From positions 1-64,000 of the forward strand of contig NZ_JACWFH010000005.1 of NCBI RefSeq assembly GCF_019749255.1: a stretch of DNA of 64,000 nt, read 5' to 3'. Position numbers and translations under genes: made by a program. Shown here one piece after another: positions 62,495 through 64,000 of the stretch. Numbering within the stretch: position 1 is the stretch's first letter; each line of letters begins with the position of its first letter. The notes under the pieces were generated by a model that was not told the DNA's origin, did not search any database, and saw nothing but the letters and a program-made list of their open reading frames with translations. Origin of the DNA: Mesobacillus maritimus. Lineage in GTDB: Bacteria > Bacillota > Bacilli > Bacillales > Cytobacillaceae.

Positions 62495-64000
62495 TCATAT
62501 ACCAGTTGGCCAAGTAGCTAAACGTCGTTCACTTTTTTTGCGTTTTGAGGTTAATAGGTATTCAAGCGATTGACATAAAAATTTTCTAGTCTCGGCTGGC
62601 TCAATCACATCATCAATTAAATGTTTGGCTGCCGCCTTATATGGCGAACTATCAAATGACCAATGAGTAAGGAGCTCCTGTCTCATTTCCTTTGGATTAT
62701 CAGATTTTGCCAACTCACGACCATACACAACGTTAATTCCAACTTCAGGACCTGTGAAATTAATTTCTGCTGTAGGCCATGCCACAACTAAATCTCCGCC
62801 CATTCCTGGACCAGCCATATTGCCATAGGCTGCACCAATGCTTTTACGGATAACTACAGAAATCTTAGGTACCGTAGAAAGAGCAAGTGCTTGATTCCAG
62901 ACCATAATTTTTGTTGGCATTTTTGCTTTTTCCGCTTCCGAGCTGATACGGAATCCTGGTGTGTCATGAAGAAAAACCAATGGAATATGAAAAGAATCGC
63001 AGAGACAGATAAATTCAGTGGCCTTTTGACATTCTTGAGGCCCTGGTGCACCTGCAAATTGATTCGGTTGATTCGCAATGATTCCAACTGTTTGCCCATT
63101 TAGATGTGCCATACCAGTAATCAGCCCTTTACCAAAATTAGGCTGAACCTCAAACATCTCTCCATCGTCAACAAGAATTCGAATGATTTTTTTCATATCA
63201 TAAACCCGATTGCTTTTCTCCGGGAGGATGTCATACACTTCCTCCACCCTCCGGTTAGGGTCATCGTTAGTTGCCCTCATCGCCGGCTGTTCATCAGCAT
63301 TTTGCGGCATATATTCAAAATATGTTTTCAACTGATTGATACATTCCTCTTCCGTAGCTGCATTCTGATCAATTTGACCAGTATATTTATTATGAACAGT
63401 GACTCCACCGAGTTCCTCCGGTGGTAGCTTTTGACCATTAGCAAGTTCAAGCATCCTTGGGCCCGCAATTGCCATGCATGTACCATTAAGCTGGGTGACA
63501 AAATCAGATGAGACCGCCATCCACGTTGGTCCCCCAAAGCTATCACCAAGAATAGCCGTCATCGTGGGAACCTGGCGATGATGAGTTAACATTTCTGGAG
63601 GAAACAATTTATCGCTAATCCCGTCTGAACCCATCCCATCTGGCATACTTAATCCTCCACCTTCATGTAAGAAAAACATCGGTAATCCATTGCGTACAGC
63701 AAAATCGTGTACCATTCTTGATTTCCGAATATGAACATTTCCTTCTGTCGCTGCAAAAACGGTCTTGTCTCCAGCCTGAACAACTGCAGGTCGCCCATTG
63801 ACTTTACAAACGCCCGCTATGAGACCATCTCCATAGCTTTTCTGTTCCTTGCCACTTACATCTGACGTATTTAACATTCCGAACTCCATAAATGACCCTT
63901 CATCAGCTAATAAGTCAATTCTCTCTCGAGCAGTTAAAAAGCCTCGGTGATGCTGACTTTTAATCTTCTCTTCTCCCCCACCCAATTGAGCTGCGGCCTT
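62495..64000 (-). CDS. Acyl-CoA carboxylase beta subunit (propionyl-CoA carboxylase type), 5' end outside window
   Basis: At least 501 codons; the frame is open at the right edge (codons for KAAAQLGGGEEKIKSQHHRG begin at 64000), so the start lies beyond the window. Carboxyltransferase signatures: TARERIDLLADEGSFMEFGM, GDSFGGPTWMAVSSDFVTQL, GGVTVHNKYTGQIDQ and FLHDTPGFRISSEAEKAKM. It differs markedly from the MccB at 22877, so it is a second carboxylase, probably for propionyl-CoA or another short acyl-CoA. The biotin partners are not in view. Confidence 0.87.
   Translation of the reverse strand, partial: KAAAQLGGGEEKIKSQHHRGFLTARERIDLLADEGSFMEFGMLNTSDVSGKEQKSYGDGLIAGVCKVNGRPAVVQAGDKTVFAATEGNVHIRKSRMVHDFAVRNGLPMFFLHEGGGLSMPDGMGSDGISDKLFPPEMLTHHRQVPTMTAILGDSFGGPTWMAVSSDFVTQLNGTCMAIAGPRMLELANGQKLPPEELGGVTVHNKYTGQIDQNAATEEECINQLKTYFEYMPQNADEQPAMRATNDDPNRRVEEVYDILPEKSNRVYDMKKIIRILVDDGEMFEVQPNFGKGLITGMAHLNGQTVGIIANQPNQFAGAPGPQECQKATEFICLCDSFHIPLVFLHDTPGFRISSEAEKAKMPTKIMVWNQALALSTVPKISVVIRKSIGAAYGNMAGPGMGGDLVVAWPTAEINFTGPEVGINVVYGRELAKSDNPKEMRQELLTHWSFDSSPYKAAAKHLIDDVIEPAETRKFLCQSLEYLLTSKRKKSERRLATWPTGI

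Overview
The window looks like chromosome from an endospore-forming, low-GC Gram-positive bacterium of the Bacillaceae. Evidence: a cotJABC spore-coat operon, racA with a SigH-type promoter, a SigH-like sigma factor, a yng-type leucine catabolism operon, nadE, ykuK, yhfC, a yugO-like channel, ribosome binding sites of the AGGAGG type, and frequent TTG/GTG starts. I cannot name the species.

Layout. 1-490: the start of a ribosomal RNA operon leader reading leftward out of the window. 493-8451: a K+/H+ antiporter, a CAP lipoprotein, cotJABC, and divergent from it a two-gene operon whose second gene is a UGSC-type selenoprotein, then a DMT transporter. 8520-13693: PEP carboxylase, an ArsR regulator and a SulP transporter. 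13962-18272: two YitT paralogues flanking a beta-helix protein. 18395-21304: a small HTH protein, a SigH-like sigma factor, a thioesterase, an SGNH esterase and tRNA-Arg(CCT). 21453-34448 (minus): a complete leucine/isovalerate degradation operon (isovaleryl-CoA to acetyl-CoA and acetoacetate, then SCOT-type activation of acetoacetate). A TetR regulator lies at its head with two matching operators, followed upstream by an orphan ABC binding protein and a fatty acyl-CoA ligase. 34624-48779: PutP, several hypothetical and membrane proteins, a metallophosphoesterase, a VanW protein, an NhaC-family transporter under a lysine riboswitch, a TatD nuclease, a class B penicillin-binding protein and a HAD phosphatase. 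48836-56744: a ribosomal-protection-type GTPase, a CPT-like kinase, YhfC with its own HTH regulator and palindromic operators, a thioredoxin-like selenoprotein, acetyltransferases and a ring-cleaving dioxygenase. 56797-58707: a nested repeat structure (15-bp inverted ends, 52-bp tandem hairpin repeats, an intact IS3-family element inside). 58840-64000: nadE, racA, a K+ channel, ykuK and a partial acyl-CoA carboxylase.

The most notable content is two genes interrupted by an in-frame TGA exactly where a catalytic cysteine is expected: UGSC at 6727 and a thioredoxin-like UxxC at 53442. Each TGA is followed at the right distance by a small hairpin with G in the first two loop positions, as expected of a bacterial SECIS. 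Conventional gene calling splits both genes. If correct, the genome must carry selA, selB, selC and selD elsewhere.
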